DNA of 64,000 nucleotides from DATFKA01 sp042095835 (GTDB taxonomy: Bacteria; Bacteroidota; Bacteroidia; Chitinophagales; Saprospiraceae): positions 37,721 to 101,720 of the forward strand of contig JBELML010000003.1 in NCBI GenBank assembly GCA_042095835.1, read 5' to 3'. Below, piece after piece: positions 50,965 through 60,441 of the stretch (position 1 is the stretch's first letter; each line of letters starts with the position of its first letter). The notes under the pieces are model-generated. The model had not been told where the DNA came from. It did not search any database and worked only from the letters and a program-made list of their open reading frames with translations. The translations under genes and the position numbers were made by a program.

Positions 50965-53370
50965 ATGAGTGAGGATATAGCCATCCATGATGCAATAGAA
51001 ACCATTGCCGAGAGCAATGAACCATTTAAGGCGGCAGAACTGCAAAACAATCCACAAAAAGCGGTTGGGATGATGTCTATCCCCTATCCGTCCTATTTAA
51101 GTTTTGGTCCTTTAATCGAGCAACTCAAAAAGGAGATGGTCAATAAGGGATTAGAAGGTTGGGGTATTTTCAACTCTATGATGAACTTGCTCAAATCTGT
51201 ACCAGAACTAAAAGATAAAATAGAAGATGATAGCATCTTTGAAACGCATAAGCAGTTGATTGAGCTATTAATCTCTACGGTTATTCCGCCGGTCACCCAA
51301 GTCAATCAGTTGACTAAGTTGAGTAAGCCTTTCGAGATGACGCCTTTCTACAAGACCCCAGGAGTCGAGGATATGTTTAACAACTATAATATCGACTATC
51401 AGATCAATCGATCTAATGAACTGATCGCCTGCGCTACGACTATAAGCTCTGGCAGTCTGATTTTAAATCGATTCTACGGTCAAAATCTTAATGTAACTCC
51501 TCCTATTTTATTGACTGCCGAGGATACCAAAAAAGGCACCTATCGCTATTTCAAACCAGAAATGGATACCGCCTTTATCGATGTGATCCCCACAAAGCCT
51601 TTGAAGCCTTTGTCGCAAGAAGAAATCAACTTCCTGATCAGCAATATTTACGATCAAGAAGCTTGGCTCAAAGCCATGCCTGCCGATGCCTTTGAGTTTA
51701 GAGGTTTTATTATCAATAACCTTATTGAAATCACGGAGGAGGAGTCTGTCTCTCGATTGAAGCAAAGTCTTCTCAAACGCGATGCCATCATCAACGAGGA
51801 AAACATTCGTGAGCTGGAAAAATTGGTCAGAAACTACTTGAATATCCAAGGTCTGAGGCTTGGCATTACAGCTGTAGACTATCCACGCGAACGAGCAATC
51901 AATCATAAATACAAGATTCGCTTTAATCTGATTGCTGATGAACTAGATGAGCACTTGCTGCACGAAGACTATATGCACTCTATTTATGAGCGGACCTGTC
52001 GATACAAGGAGGTACTCCTAATAGAGGATTTAGCAAAATTGGAGGATCGAACCTTGGTTGAGAATAAACTGCTTGATTCGGGTATTCGTAGTATTATCAT
52101 TGCTCCTCTACTAGATAAAGAGCAGGAAGTTATTGGTTTATTAGAGATTGGTGCTCCGAAGCCCTATGCTCTACACAGTTTCGTAGAACTCAAGTTTAAG
52201 GATATCACTAGTCTCTTCAGCATAGCTATTGAGCGTAGTAGAAATGAAATTGACAACCAAATTGAAGCCTTAATCAGAGAGCAGTTCACAGATATTCATC
52301 CTAGTCTAGAGTGGCGTTTTATCCAAGCTTCCTACAATCTACTGGAAAGAAGAGACCAAGGAGATCGGCATGCCGTGATGGAGCCCATCGTTTTCCATGA
52401 CGTCTATCCATTATATGGTCAAGCGGATATTGTAGGTTCTTCGCGCAAGCGTAATTTGGCTATTAAAGAGGATTTGCTTGATAATCTACAAAGCGTAAAA
52501 AAAGTACTCCGAGGGCTGAGTGAGCATATTCCATTTCCATTATTGAATAAATACATCATGGAGGTGGATCTCGCGATCGATGAACTCAACGAGGAGTTCA
52601 ACTCCAATGACGAATCCAGGATTGTGGAGATGCTTCACCTCAAGATACATCCTGCTTTAAAAATGATCCAAAAGCGGAATCCGAGACATAGTATCCCGAT
52701 TGAAAACTATTTTATATCTCTGGATGAAGAGCTGCAGATCATTTATAATAAAAGGAAGGATTATGAAGATACCGTCACCATGATCAATAATGCGATTGGT
52801 GATTATCTTGATGAGCAGGATAAAATTTCTCAAACGGTCATGCCTCATTATTTCACCAAGTATAAAACAGATGGTGTAGAGTACGATAAATATTTTGGGA
52901 AAGCACTCTTGAAGAATGATCAGTTCTGTGAAATGCACCTGCACAACTTTCGACTACAGCAACTGATTGATATGGTCAATGTGACCAAACTGGTCAATAA
53001 CCTGCAAGATACGCTACCAGAACCTTTGCAGACTGCTCAATTGGTTTTTGCTTATACCAATACGCTTTCTATCCGATTTAGAGAAGATGAGAAACAGTTT
53101 GATGTAGACGGTGCATACAATGTACGCTACGAAATCCTTAAAAAACGAATCGATAAGGCGCTCATTGAAGGTACCTCCGAGCGGCTCACCCAAGCGGGCA
53201 AGGTGGCCATTGTCTATCTACAAGATAAAGATGGTGCAGAATATCTAGAGTATATCAACTTTCTGAAACACGAAGGTTTGATTACAGATGATATCGAGCA
53301 GCTAACCCTTGGTAAGCTACAAGGTGCTCAGGGTCTAAAAGCACTTCGATTCACGGTAAAATGTGATTAA
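50965..53370 (+). CDS. Large GAF-domain protein of unknown function
   Basis: 801 residues with no signal peptide. Residues about 295-430 look like a GAF domain (KEVLLIEDLAKLEDRT..., SGIRSIIIAPLLDKEQEVIGLLEIG), the hinge of a small-ligand sensor. Helical stretches lie before (residues 40-290) and after it (SVKKVLRGLSEHIPFPLL, ALKMIQKRNPRHSIPIENYF), and the rest has no catalytic motif, response-regulator, kinase or GGDEF signature that I see. It is probably a cytoplasmic sensor or regulator. Its stop is 3 bp from the convergent HD-Pycsar_TM gene. Confidence 0.75.
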   Translation: MSEDIAIHDAIETIAESNEPFKAAELQNNPQKAVGMMSIPYPSYLSFGPLIEQLKKEMVNKGLEGWGIFNSMMNLLKSVPELKDKIEDDSIFETHKQLIELLISTVIPPVTQVNQLTKLSKPFEMTPFYKTPGVEDMFNNYNIDYQINRSNELIACATTISSGSLILNRFYGQNLNVTPPILLTAEDTKKGTYRYFKPEMDTAFIDVIPTKPLKPLSQEEINFLISNIYDQEAWLKAMPADAFEFRGFIINNLIEITEEESVSRLKQSLLKRDAIINEENIRELEKLVRNYLNIQGLRLGITAVDYPRERAINHKYKIRFNLIADELDEHLLHEDYMHSIYERTCRYKEVLLIEDLAKLEDRTLVENKLLDSGIRSIIIAPLLDKEQEVIGLLEIGAPKPYALHSFVELKFKDITSLFSIAIERSRNEIDNQIEALIREQFTDIHPSLEWRFIQASYNLLERRDQGDRHAVMEPIVFHDVYPLYGQADIVGSSRKRNLAIKEDLLDNLQSVKKVLRGLSEHIPFPLLNKYIMEVDLAIDELNEEFNSNDESRIVEMLHLKIHPALKMIQKRNPRHSIPIENYFISLDEELQIIYNKRKDYEDTVTMINNAIGDYLDEQDKISQTVMPHYFTKYKTDGVEYDKYFGKALLKNDQFCEMHLHNFRLQQLIDMVNVTKLVNNLQDTLPEPLQTAQLVFAYTNTLSIRFREDEKQFDVDGAYNVRYEILKKRIDKALIEGTSERLTQAGKVAIVYLQDKDGAEYLEYINFLKHEGLITDDIEQLTLGKLQGAQGLKALRFTVKCD

Positions 53371-53373
53371 GAC

Positions 53374-54534
53374 TTAAGATTGGATGGCATAAGCTATCAA
53401 AAAGATAAGTACTGCTAAAGAGACGCCCGCCATAAAAATGGTATAACAGATTCGTAATTGGCGATATTTAGCCCCTAATGACTTACCCAAGAAAAATAAA
53501 TCGCGCATAATGGAATCCTCCAGATCTTCATCACTTTGCAGTACGGTCTGGATTCCTTGCTTATATTTATTAAAAGTCATTTTGTAAAAATTCCCGAAAA
53601 AGAAGAGATTCGAGGTACCTCCTTTAATGATCGTCATATCGGTATCACCACTCATTTTGATGGGACGCGTGGCCAGGGTTGCAAAAATCATGGAGGTCAA
53701 ACAGGTGATCAACAAAATGAGGATGGGTATCAGCAAAAAGGGTGTCTCCTGAATTTGTCCAACAGCCATAGGCACAATGATCGTAATAATCAAAGCATTC
53801 ACACTGAGCATAATATTGGCCTTATTATCAGCTAATGTACTCAGGTCGATATGGTTACGAAGGGCCGTTTTGAACATGGTTTGTGCCGTTTTACTATCCG
53901 AAATCGGCGTTAGAGAGGTATTTTCCTCCACTTTCTTGGCACTTTTCTGCATCTGCTTCAGTAATGCAATATTTTGCTCTAGCTTTGGACCATAATAAGA
54001 TCGAGCAGCATCGGTAAAGAAAGACTGGTTTTTGAGAAACTTGCGATTGAGTTTATACCAATCTGGATCCTCAAATTTTTGATTCAAGAAAATGGCCCAC
54101 TCGTGTCGCAAACCCTCTAAATGCGTCATATATCCATCACTTCCCAGGTTGATCAAATCGGCATCCCGGATAATTTGCTCTAAAACATTCGATGGGCGAT
54201 TCGCCATAAAAGTAACATCGATACAAGCGAGTACTTTTTCCATTTTTGTGGCTGGGTAATTTTGGCCTACTAGGAATTGTTGCGCGATCCTACGGCTCAC
54301 TGCCTCATGACCGTTATAGGTTTCAACAAACCCCACATCGTGGAAAAGGGCAGCAATTTCCAGTATTTCAATTTCTTCTTCTGGAAGGTTCATTTGCTCT
54401 GCCAGCTTCCGGCAGGCGGTCCTCACCGCCAAGGTATGAGAAAGGTTGTGGTATTGATGATCCTCAGAAAGCTGCTGAGTGAGCATTTTCTTCACAAAAG
54501 ATTCCGCTTGATCGACCACTGATGAATGCCTCAT
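53374..54534 (-). CDS. HD phosphohydrolase-Pycsar_TM fusion protein
   Basis: 386 residues. Residues 1-160 form an HD domain with His33 (YHNLSHTL), His65-Asp66 (ALFHDVGFVETY) and Asp124 (IIRDADL), the full metal set of a phosphohydrolase. Residues about 217-386 match the Pycsar effector TM domain (LRNHIDLSTLADNKANIML, then two membrane helices, LFFFGNFYKM and a final helix near 365-385). PycTM proteins in Pycsar systems respond to cyclic mononucleotides and damage the membrane. An HD domain could hydrolyse a nucleotide second messenger. No cyclase gene is near, and such fusions occur widely in Bacteroidota chromosomes, so defence use is not proven. Confidence 0.85.
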   Translation of the reverse strand: MRHSSVVDQAESFVKKMLTQQLSEDHQYHNLSHTLAVRTACRKLAEQMNLPEEEIEILEIAALFHDVGFVETYNGHEAVSRRIAQQFLVGQNYPATKMEKVLACIDVTFMANRPSNVLEQIIRDADLINLGSDGYMTHLEGLRHEWAIFLNQKFEDPDWYKLNRKFLKNQSFFTDAARSYYGPKLEQNIALLKQMQKSAKKVEENTSLTPISDSKTAQTMFKTALRNHIDLSTLADNKANIMLSVNALIITIIVPMAVGQIQETPFLLIPILILLITCLTSMIFATLATRPIKMSGDTDMTIIKGGTSNLFFFGNFYKMTFNKYKQGIQTVLQSDEDLEDSIMRDLFFLGKSLGAKYRQLRICYTIFMAGVSLAVLIFLIAYAIQS

Positions 54535-54592
54535 TTCGGGAGAGGGAGATTTTAATGAATGATTGAGCTATTATTTAAGTAGACTGAGCGAT

Positions 54593-55864
54593 TTACGGCT
54601 TCAAAATAACCTTTCCAGACTTCATTACAAACCTAAGCTTACGTAAATCACTAATATTATTTTCAGGCTGCCCTTCAACTGCAATGATATCTGCTATTTT
54701 ACCATCCTGAATAACGCCTTTATTTTGTAATCCTAAAAGTCTTGCATTACCTGAAGTTACCGCCTTTAACACCTCTAAGTTAAGCATTCCATACTCAACC
54801 ATCAACTCCAATTCTCTTACATTATCTCCATGAGGAAAAACGCCCACATCTCCACCGGCTACAATTGGTACGCCTGCTTTTAAAGCCGCTTTGAATCCTG
54901 CCTTTTTCTGTTGGATTCTTTGGGGCTCTGGATCTTGTCCTTTTTTCCAACCTCGGTATTGCATAATAGCTTCGGGTGCGGCCAGTGTAGGACAAAGCGC
55001 CACTCCTTTTTCGGCCATTAATTTCCAAACCTCGGGTGTGCCCGCATCGCCATGCTCAATGGTGTAAACGCCAGCTCTAGTCGCCCGTAGCATGCCTTCA
55101 GCAGTCGCGGCATGTGCAACTACCTGTCTACCACTACTTGCTGCGATCTTCACGATCAAGTCTAATTCCTCCTGGGTAAAGGTAGGCATAGCTTCTCCAT
55201 TAGGACCCCACCGATAATCAGCATATACTTTAATGATATCTGCGCCGTTTCCAATCTGATCCCGCACCACTCGAATCAAATCATCATGACCATCAGCAGG
55301 CTCCGCTCCCAATGGGACCTTGACATGGGGTGCAAAGCCCTTTGGCCCATAACTACCAGTGGCGACAATGGCTTTTCCTGCCACCAATAAATCTGGCCCA
55401 GGAATCACTCCTTTTTGGATGGCTATTTTCACGCCCACATCATCATAACCCGAACCTTCTGAGCCTAGATCACGCATCGTCGTGAAACCTGCTTCAAGAG
55501 ATTTCCTAACATGCACCGTTGCTCTAGCTACGCGTTCGGCAGACGACTCTTTTAGCACCTGATCGTTCCAGGATGTTTCATTATAGGGATGTAGTAAAAT
55601 ATGAGAATGCCCTTCGATCATTCCAGGCATTAAAGTCAGGCCAGGTAATTCGATGCGCTGAACATCAGTGGGAATATTGCGATCTGTTTTGGATAAAATA
55701 GCTGCTATATATCCGTTCTCGATCAACACGACGGCATCGTTCCTCATTTCCTGCCCATCGAAGACTCGCTCAGGAATTAAAATCATTCGATCAACCTGAG
55801 CAGAAATAGATTGAGCCAGGACAATAAAAAGCAGGATATGGCATACGCTTAAAGGTTTTATCAT
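54593..55864 (-). CDS. Secreted amidohydrolase-family metalloenzyme
   Basis: 423 residues with a signal peptide (CHILLFIVLAQSISAQ). Amidohydrolase landmarks: GMIEGHSHILLHP (first metal pair), IIKVYAD with the possible carbamylated Lys, QVVAHAATAEGM, YTIEHGDAG and GGDVGVFPHG with the catalytic Asp, and ADIIAVEGQP near the end. It belongs with the imidazolonepropionase-like/prolidase group often secreted in Bacteroidota. The substrate could be a dipeptide. It overlaps the aminotransferase gene by 4 bp (ATGA), so both are translated as one unit. Confidence 0.88.
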   Translation of the reverse strand: MIKPLSVCHILLFIVLAQSISAQVDRMILIPERVFDGQEMRNDAVVLIENGYIAAILSKTDRNIPTDVQRIELPGLTLMPGMIEGHSHILLHPYNETSWNDQVLKESSAERVARATVHVRKSLEAGFTTMRDLGSEGSGYDDVGVKIAIQKGVIPGPDLLVAGKAIVATGSYGPKGFAPHVKVPLGAEPADGHDDLIRVVRDQIGNGADIIKVYADYRWGPNGEAMPTFTQEELDLIVKIAASSGRQVVAHAATAEGMLRATRAGVYTIEHGDAGTPEVWKLMAEKGVALCPTLAAPEAIMQYRGWKKGQDPEPQRIQQKKAGFKAALKAGVPIVAGGDVGVFPHGDNVRELELMVEYGMLNLEVLKAVTSGNARLLGLQNKGVIQDGKIADIIAVEGQPENNISDLRKLRFVMKSGKVILKP

Positions 55865-56721
55865 GAGACCATTTTAGCTTGTTGAGCTTGGATATAATCC
55901 GCGCGGTATTGCTTAAACAAGTCGCTAATCCGTTGGACTACAGGCCCTGGTTTGCCATCGCCAAATACGGTATCACCAACGGCAACAACAGGCATTACCC
56001 CTTTATTGGATCCAGTAAGAAAGGCTTCTTTTGCGGTCGCTAATTCTTCGAGACGCATGGGGCGTTTTTCTACTCTAAAGTGGCCATCGATTGCACGTAA
56101 CACATTCTTGCGAGTAATACCATAGAGTATTTCTTCATCAGTAGTGATCACTTTATCATTCTGATCAATGATATAGAAATTGGAACGTACCGCTTCGTGG
56201 ATAACACCATCTTGATGATATAATGGCTCAACTGCACCTACTGCTTTAAGTTGCGGAATCAATCGAATACCCATTGCATAGTTGGTTGTCTTGACTTCTG
56301 GCAGGTCCCGATGATAGGCATAGGGCATCAACTTAGCGCCTTCGGTATACAGCTGCTGTGGCGACGGTTTCAGATCATGATGCATCACGATTAGGTTGGG
56401 TTCAATAGGCGTATAGGAATCCTGCGTATAGCCACCTGTCATCACAAAACGGATGGCACCATTCTCTTTTTCATTGATACGGATCAACTCATAGACTTGC
56501 TCTTTCAAAGCTATGCGATCAAAAGGGACTTTGAGATTCAGCTTTTCAGCAGAATTATAAAATCGGTCCAAATAGTCCTCGAAGAAGAGCGGCACTCTTT
56601 CCATAAAAAGGAAGAAATCAAAAATACCAAAGCCTCTTAGGATTGCTAAATCATTGACTTTCAAGCTTGCTTCTTCTGCCGGTACTAGTTTACCATTCAA
56701 GTAATAAAATCTTTTCTTCAT
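55861..56721 (-). CDS. Class IV aminotransferase (branched-chain or D-amino-acid type)
   Basis: 286 residues. YYLNGKLVPAEEASLKVND, RGFGIFDFFLFMERVPLFFEDY in the substrate loop, AIRFVMTGGYTQDS, the PLP Lys in EVKTTNYAMGI, and LTGSNKGVMPVVAVGD near the end. The short length and substrate loop allow D-amino-acid transaminase or a branched-chain aminotransferase; sequence alone does not decide. It is coupled to the secreted amidohydrolase by a 4-bp overlap. Confidence 0.85.
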   Translation of the reverse strand: MKKRFYYLNGKLVPAEEASLKVNDLAILRGFGIFDFFLFMERVPLFFEDYLDRFYNSAEKLNLKVPFDRIALKEQVYELIRINEKENGAIRFVMTGGYTQDSYTPIEPNLIVMHHDLKPSPQQLYTEGAKLMPYAYHRDLPEVKTTNYAMGIRLIPQLKAVGAVEPLYHQDGVIHEAVRSNFYIIDQNDKVITTDEEILYGITRKNVLRAIDGHFRVEKRPMRLEELATAKEAFLTGSNKGVMPVVAVGDTVFGDGKPGPVVQRISDLFKQYRADYIQAQQAKMVS

Positions 56722-57024
56722 CTTGTATTTGTGTCGTATAAATTGTTGGTAATCCCCACAATGGGCAAACGCATGTTTAAAAGTAGGAAAATCTAAAGAC
56801 TGTTGTCAAATCTTTCCCATCTTTTCGGTTATGATTGACTTTTCTCAATACTTTCTGCGTGCTATTTCAGTAATGTTGTTCTGGGCTTAGGGAGAGAATG
56901 ATGTAGAGGTGTTTCCTGATGACAAAGATAAAGAATGCCCCTATCAGACTTGCCATAAATAGAAAACGCGAAGTGATTTCCTATCTACTTCGCGTTTCTA
57001 TCTTATTTACTCTAATAGCTTTAT
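56722..57024. other. Intergenic between asnS and the aminotransferase gene
   Basis: 303 bp that hold the asnS terminator at 56964-56997 and, before the aminotransferase, a promoter I cannot pin down. I see no other gene or RNA. Confidence 0.5.
56964..56997 (-). terminator. Rho-independent terminator of asnS
   Basis: AAACGCGAAGT (56964-56974) pairs perfectly with ACTTCGCGTTT (56987-56997) around a 12-nt loop, 28 bp after the asnS stop. On the minus strand it runs on into TTTTCTATTTAT. Confidence 0.72.
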
Positions 57025-58455
57025 TTAAAATTCTGCGTTTCCTGGTGTACGCGGAAAAGCAATCACATCACGGATATTGGCCATACCAGTAATAAAGAGT
57101 ACCATTCTTTCAAAACCTAGACCAAATCCAGCATGCGGGGCTCCCCCAAACTTGCGTAGCTCCAGGTACCAATCGAGCTCTTCTTCAGGAATACCTGCAT
57201 CTTTAACTCTTTGTAATAATACATCGTGACGTTCCTCTCTTTGTGAACCACCGATCACCTCTCCAATTCCCGGGAAAAGGACATCCATAGCGGCGACCGT
57301 TTTGTCATCATCGTTGAGTCTCATATAGAAGGCTTTGATCTCCTTGGGATAATCTCTAACGATTACTGGTTTTTTGAATTTCTTCTCTACCAACCAGCGC
57401 TCGTGCTCCGATTGCAAATCCACTCCCCACTCGACGTCGTATTCAAATCTACCTTTTTTATAGGGTTTGGAGCTGCGGAGTAAGTTGATGGCCTCTGTAT
57501 AAGTGATTCGTTCAAAGTCATTCTCAACGACAAACCTCAAGGTTTCGATCAAGCTCATCGGTCGGCGTAAGTCCGCCTTCATGTTCTTCTCTAAATCCTT
57601 GATGCGCTTATCTAGAAATTCTAGATCAGACAGATAATGTTCCAGACAATAGTTAATCAAATATTTCACAAAGTCCTCGGCCAAATCCATGTCGTCATGG
57701 ATATCAGCAAAAGCAATTTCCGGCTCTATCATCCAGAATTCGGCTAGGTGGCGGGTGGTGTTCGAGTTTTCTGCTCTAAAGGTTGGCCCAAAGGTATACA
57801 CCTTGCCAAGTGCCAATGCTCCAATCTCTGCTTGTAATTGACCAGATACCGTTAAGTTAGTAGCCTTGCCAAAGAAATCTTGCTTATAATCTACCTGCCC
57901 ATCCTCTGTAGTAGGTGCAGCATTGGGATCAAAAGTCGTCACTCGAAACATCTCGCCTGCTCCCTCGGCATCGCTACCTGTGATAATAGGCGTATGGAGG
58001 TAATAATATCCCCGGTCGTTGTAGTACTTATGGATAGCATAAGCAATAGCATGCCTAAGACGGAACACTGCACTAAAAGTATTGGTGCGTATTCTGAAAT
58101 GGGCTTTCTCTCTCAAAAACTCCATCGTTTGCTTTTTAGGCTGCAATGGATATTCATCAGGGTTGTTGTCACCCAAAATTTCGATAGTTTCTGCAATTAA
58201 TTCTACCGCTTGGCCGGCTCCTTGCGATTCGACCAATTGGCCTGTAACCGCAAGACAAGAATGAAAAGTGATGCGCTTGATGAGCGCTTCATCAAAATTT
58301 TCGAAATCGACTATCACTTGCAAGTTAGCCATACCAGTACCATCGTTCAAGGCGATAAAACGATTGGCACGGAATGCTCTGACCCATCCACAAACTTTGT
58401 ACACTGCTTCAAGCTTTGGCTCCTTGAGGAGCGTAGCGATTTCTGTTCTCTTCAT
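57025..58455 (-). CDS. asnS: Asparaginyl-tRNA synthetase
   Basis: 476 residues, full length. An OB-fold anticodon-binding domain (VYKVCGWVRAFRANRFIAL) precedes a class II core: FRLRHAIAYAIHKYYNDRGYYY, GKVYTFGPTFRAENSNTTRHLAEF (motif 2), and GGSQREERHDVL with GFGLGFERMVLFI (motif 3). It charges tRNA-Asn. The upstream 0.38 kb holds a copy of the dispersed palindromic repeat. Confidence 0.96.
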   Translation of the reverse strand: MKRTEIATLLKEPKLEAVYKVCGWVRAFRANRFIALNDGTGMANLQVIVDFENFDEALIKRITFHSCLAVTGQLVESQGAGQAVELIAETIEILGDNNPDEYPLQPKKQTMEFLREKAHFRIRTNTFSAVFRLRHAIAYAIHKYYNDRGYYYLHTPIITGSDAEGAGEMFRVTTFDPNAAPTTEDGQVDYKQDFFGKATNLTVSGQLQAEIGALALGKVYTFGPTFRAENSNTTRHLAEFWMIEPEIAFADIHDDMDLAEDFVKYLINYCLEHYLSDLEFLDKRIKDLEKNMKADLRRPMSLIETLRFVVENDFERITYTEAINLLRSSKPYKKGRFEYDVEWGVDLQSEHERWLVEKKFKKPVIVRDYPKEIKAFYMRLNDDDKTVAAMDVLFPGIGEVIGGSQREERHDVLLQRVKDAGIPEEELDWYLELRKFGGAPHAGFGLGFERMVLFITGMANIRDVIAFPRTPGNAEF

Positions 58456-58570
58456 TTGTTTGAAAATTTTAACTCACTCACTCTATTTGATCATCTGCGA
58501 AGGTAGAATAGCAAAAGAGCTGAGTCCCTTAAAGAAAATGTCGTTTCTCATTTAGTAACGATCAAAAAAT

Positions 58571-58738
58571 AACTTTTCGATTTTGATGGAATCTTTTTTA
58601 CCAATACGGCGTTAAAAAGCCTCGCTGATGCCCTGCATCATCTACTTTTTTTGCCTTGTCTTGGCACAAATTTATCCCGACCTTGCGTCGGGAAGCTTCT
58701 CGATCAAAATGCGAGACTTATCCTTTGGCCGTTACTTA
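58571..58738. repeat. Dispersed palindromic element, copy A, with a nested hairpin
   Basis: About 168 bp, aligned end to end with copy B (61395-61540). It starts AACTTTTCGATTTTGATGG and ends GGCCGTTACTTA. ATTTTGAT near the left end is complementary to ATCAAAAT near the right, and ATGCCCTGCAT lies in the middle. Compared with copy B it carries about 23 extra bp that form a perfect 7-bp hairpin, TCCCGAC at 58675-58681 and GTCGGGA at 58687-58693. Confidence 0.85.
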
Positions 58739-58832
58739 GCAAACAAAAAGCAATTGTAGCTATTTAGTTCCATGAGCCGCGAAAATTCGGGGCAAAAGTA
58801 GTAAAAATGTAAACTGAAAAGAAGGGAATGAC

Positions 58833-59873
58833 TTAGAACTTTAGCCATTGCTGGCCACCTTTCTCCAAATAAGTTTGATAATCTTGGGCGACCTCCAGGA
58901 TCGTTGTTGCTAAAGGTCGATAGGAAAACCCTGGAATAGCTTTTGATTTATCATTCTGATAATAGTAGATATGAGAAGCTTGGGTCGCATTTTCTTTAGT
59001 TATAAATGCTGGTTTACCAGAGAAATAGGACTGCATTGATGCCAATCGCCATAAAATTCCTTGGATGAATGGGCGAATCATTCTATTCGGTGCTTTAATG
59101 GATAATGCCGCCGCGATTTGCTTGAAGAAATCTTGGTAGCTTAAGGTGTTGGCGCTGGCAATGAATCGCTCTCCGCTGTAATCACCGTCCATCAAGATCA
59201 CCATCATTTCAACAACATCGCGCACATCAACCATGCCATTGCCACCAATTGGATAGAAAGAGAAACCATCGTGTATCATTTTAAAAAATCGGGCTAAACC
59301 TTTCTCCCAATCCTCAGATCCAATGATCATGGCAGGATTAACGACCACGAGGTCTAAACCTTCGGCAAATCCTCTCCAGGCTTCTTGCTCTCCTAGATAT
59401 TTGCTCAAACCATAATTGGTATTGTAGGGGCTCCTTTCCCATTGATTTTTTTCGTCGATTTTCTGGCCGGGTTTGCTGCGCCCCAAAGCAGCAATAGAAC
59501 TCACATAAAGCAGCTTCTTGACACCAACTTGCAAGGCAATATCGACAATATTGGCAGTGCCCTGGACATTGGTTTGGAGCATTTTTTTACGATCCTTGCG
59601 TTGGAAGGAGATCATAGCAGCACTATGATAGATTTCATCTATTCCCTTTAGGGCGTCTTCCATCCCAACCGTATCTAGGATATCACAGGCAATCCACTCA
59701 ATCTGATCTTTTATATCTGGAAAAAGAAGATCGACTTTATTCTGGTCCCGATAGGTAGCACGCAGTGTAGCGTCCCCTTTTTGGAGTAAATAACGCAGGA
59801 GATAAGAGCCTAAAAAGCCCGTACCTCCTGTGACTAGAATTCTTTTTGATGATGGCCTTTTCAGCTCGTCCAT
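58833..59873 (-). CDS. NAD(P)-dependent epimerase/dihydroflavonol-reductase-like protein
   Basis: 346 residues, an extended short-chain dehydrogenase. The nucleotide motif VTGGTGFLGSYLLRYLL is at residues about 15-31, YVSSIAALG holds the catalytic Ser, and YGLSKYLGEQEA the Tyr and Lys of YxxxK. VNPAMIIGSEDW follows the active site. Substrate could be a sugar nucleotide or a steroid/isoprenoid-like ketone and cannot be chosen. It ends its run 9 bp downstream of the small cytochrome gene, same strand, so both share a transcript. Confidence 0.88.
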   Translation of the reverse strand: MDELKRPSSKRILVTGGTGFLGSYLLRYLLQKGDATLRATYRDQNKVDLLFPDIKDQIEWIACDILDTVGMEDALKGIDEIYHSAAMISFQRKDRKKMLQTNVQGTANIVDIALQVGVKKLLYVSSIAALGRSKPGQKIDEKNQWERSPYNTNYGLSKYLGEQEAWRGFAEGLDLVVVNPAMIIGSEDWEKGLARFFKMIHDGFSFYPIGGNGMVDVRDVVEMMVILMDGDYSGERFIASANTLSYQDFFKQIAAALSIKAPNRMIRPFIQGILWRLASMQSYFSGKPAFITKENATQASHIYYYQNDKSKAIPGFSYRPLATTILEVAQDYQTYLEKGGQQWLKF

Positions 59874-59882
59874 CTATGTATT

Positions 59883-60236
59883 TTAATCTGTCTTTAATTC
59901 TTGAGTATATTCTGCTACGGCCTTAATTTTTTCTTCAGAAAGGATGCCTTTCCAAGGTGTCATCGTGTTGCGACCGTTGGTAATTACAGTGATACGCTCT
60001 TCAAGGCTCAACTCTGAGGTGGTCAGATTGAAAGCACCATTGGTGCCCATATCTCCATATAGACCATGACAGGCTACGCAATATTGCTTATAAATCTTTT
60101 TACCATCTTCGGCAGGTTTTTCTGGAGCCGCCGTTGGAGCAGGAGTAGTCGTAGAAGCGGTGGGTTCTTCTTCAACACCAGAGTTACAAGCGATGATAAA
60201 ACAAGCGATTGCTACGAGAATTAGAAACTTCTTCAT
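59883..60236 (-). CDS. Small cytochrome c lipoprotein
   Basis: 117 residues with a lipoprotein signal (CFIIAC). A short linker rich in Pro, Thr, Ala and Glu leads to one class I heme site, CVACHGLYGDMG near residue 55, with a likely distal Met in NTMTPWKG around residue 92. It probably shuttles electrons at the outer face of the inner or inner face of the outer membrane. It precedes the epimerase gene by 9 bp, which does not obviously share its function. Confidence 0.9.
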   Translation of the reverse strand: MKKFLILVAIACFIIACNSGVEEEPTASTTTPAPTAAPEKPAEDGKKIYKQYCVACHGLYGDMGTNGAFNLTTSELSLEERITVITNGRNTMTPWKGILSEEKIKAVAEYTQELKTD

Positions 60237-60441
60237 AATTATAATTGTGTGGGATATTAAGATTATTCCTGCTAAAGTAAATTAAAATCATGAATACCAA
60301 AAAGCTTTTCTGATCTACAATCTCACTTCTTGGTTTCAGCAATGTAATATTTATCGTATTTTTAAATGTGTTGATAGAAAATCAAGGGGTACTATCAACT
60401 ATAAATAGGTAAATTAATTTTAATAATAAACTAAAAGAAAC

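Noticed and set aside
53374..54534. A complete Pycsar defence operon
   Set aside because: There is no PycC nucleotide cyclase in the window and the HD-Pycsar_TM architecture is common as a chromosomal gene in Bacteroidota, so only the effector-like gene is reported.
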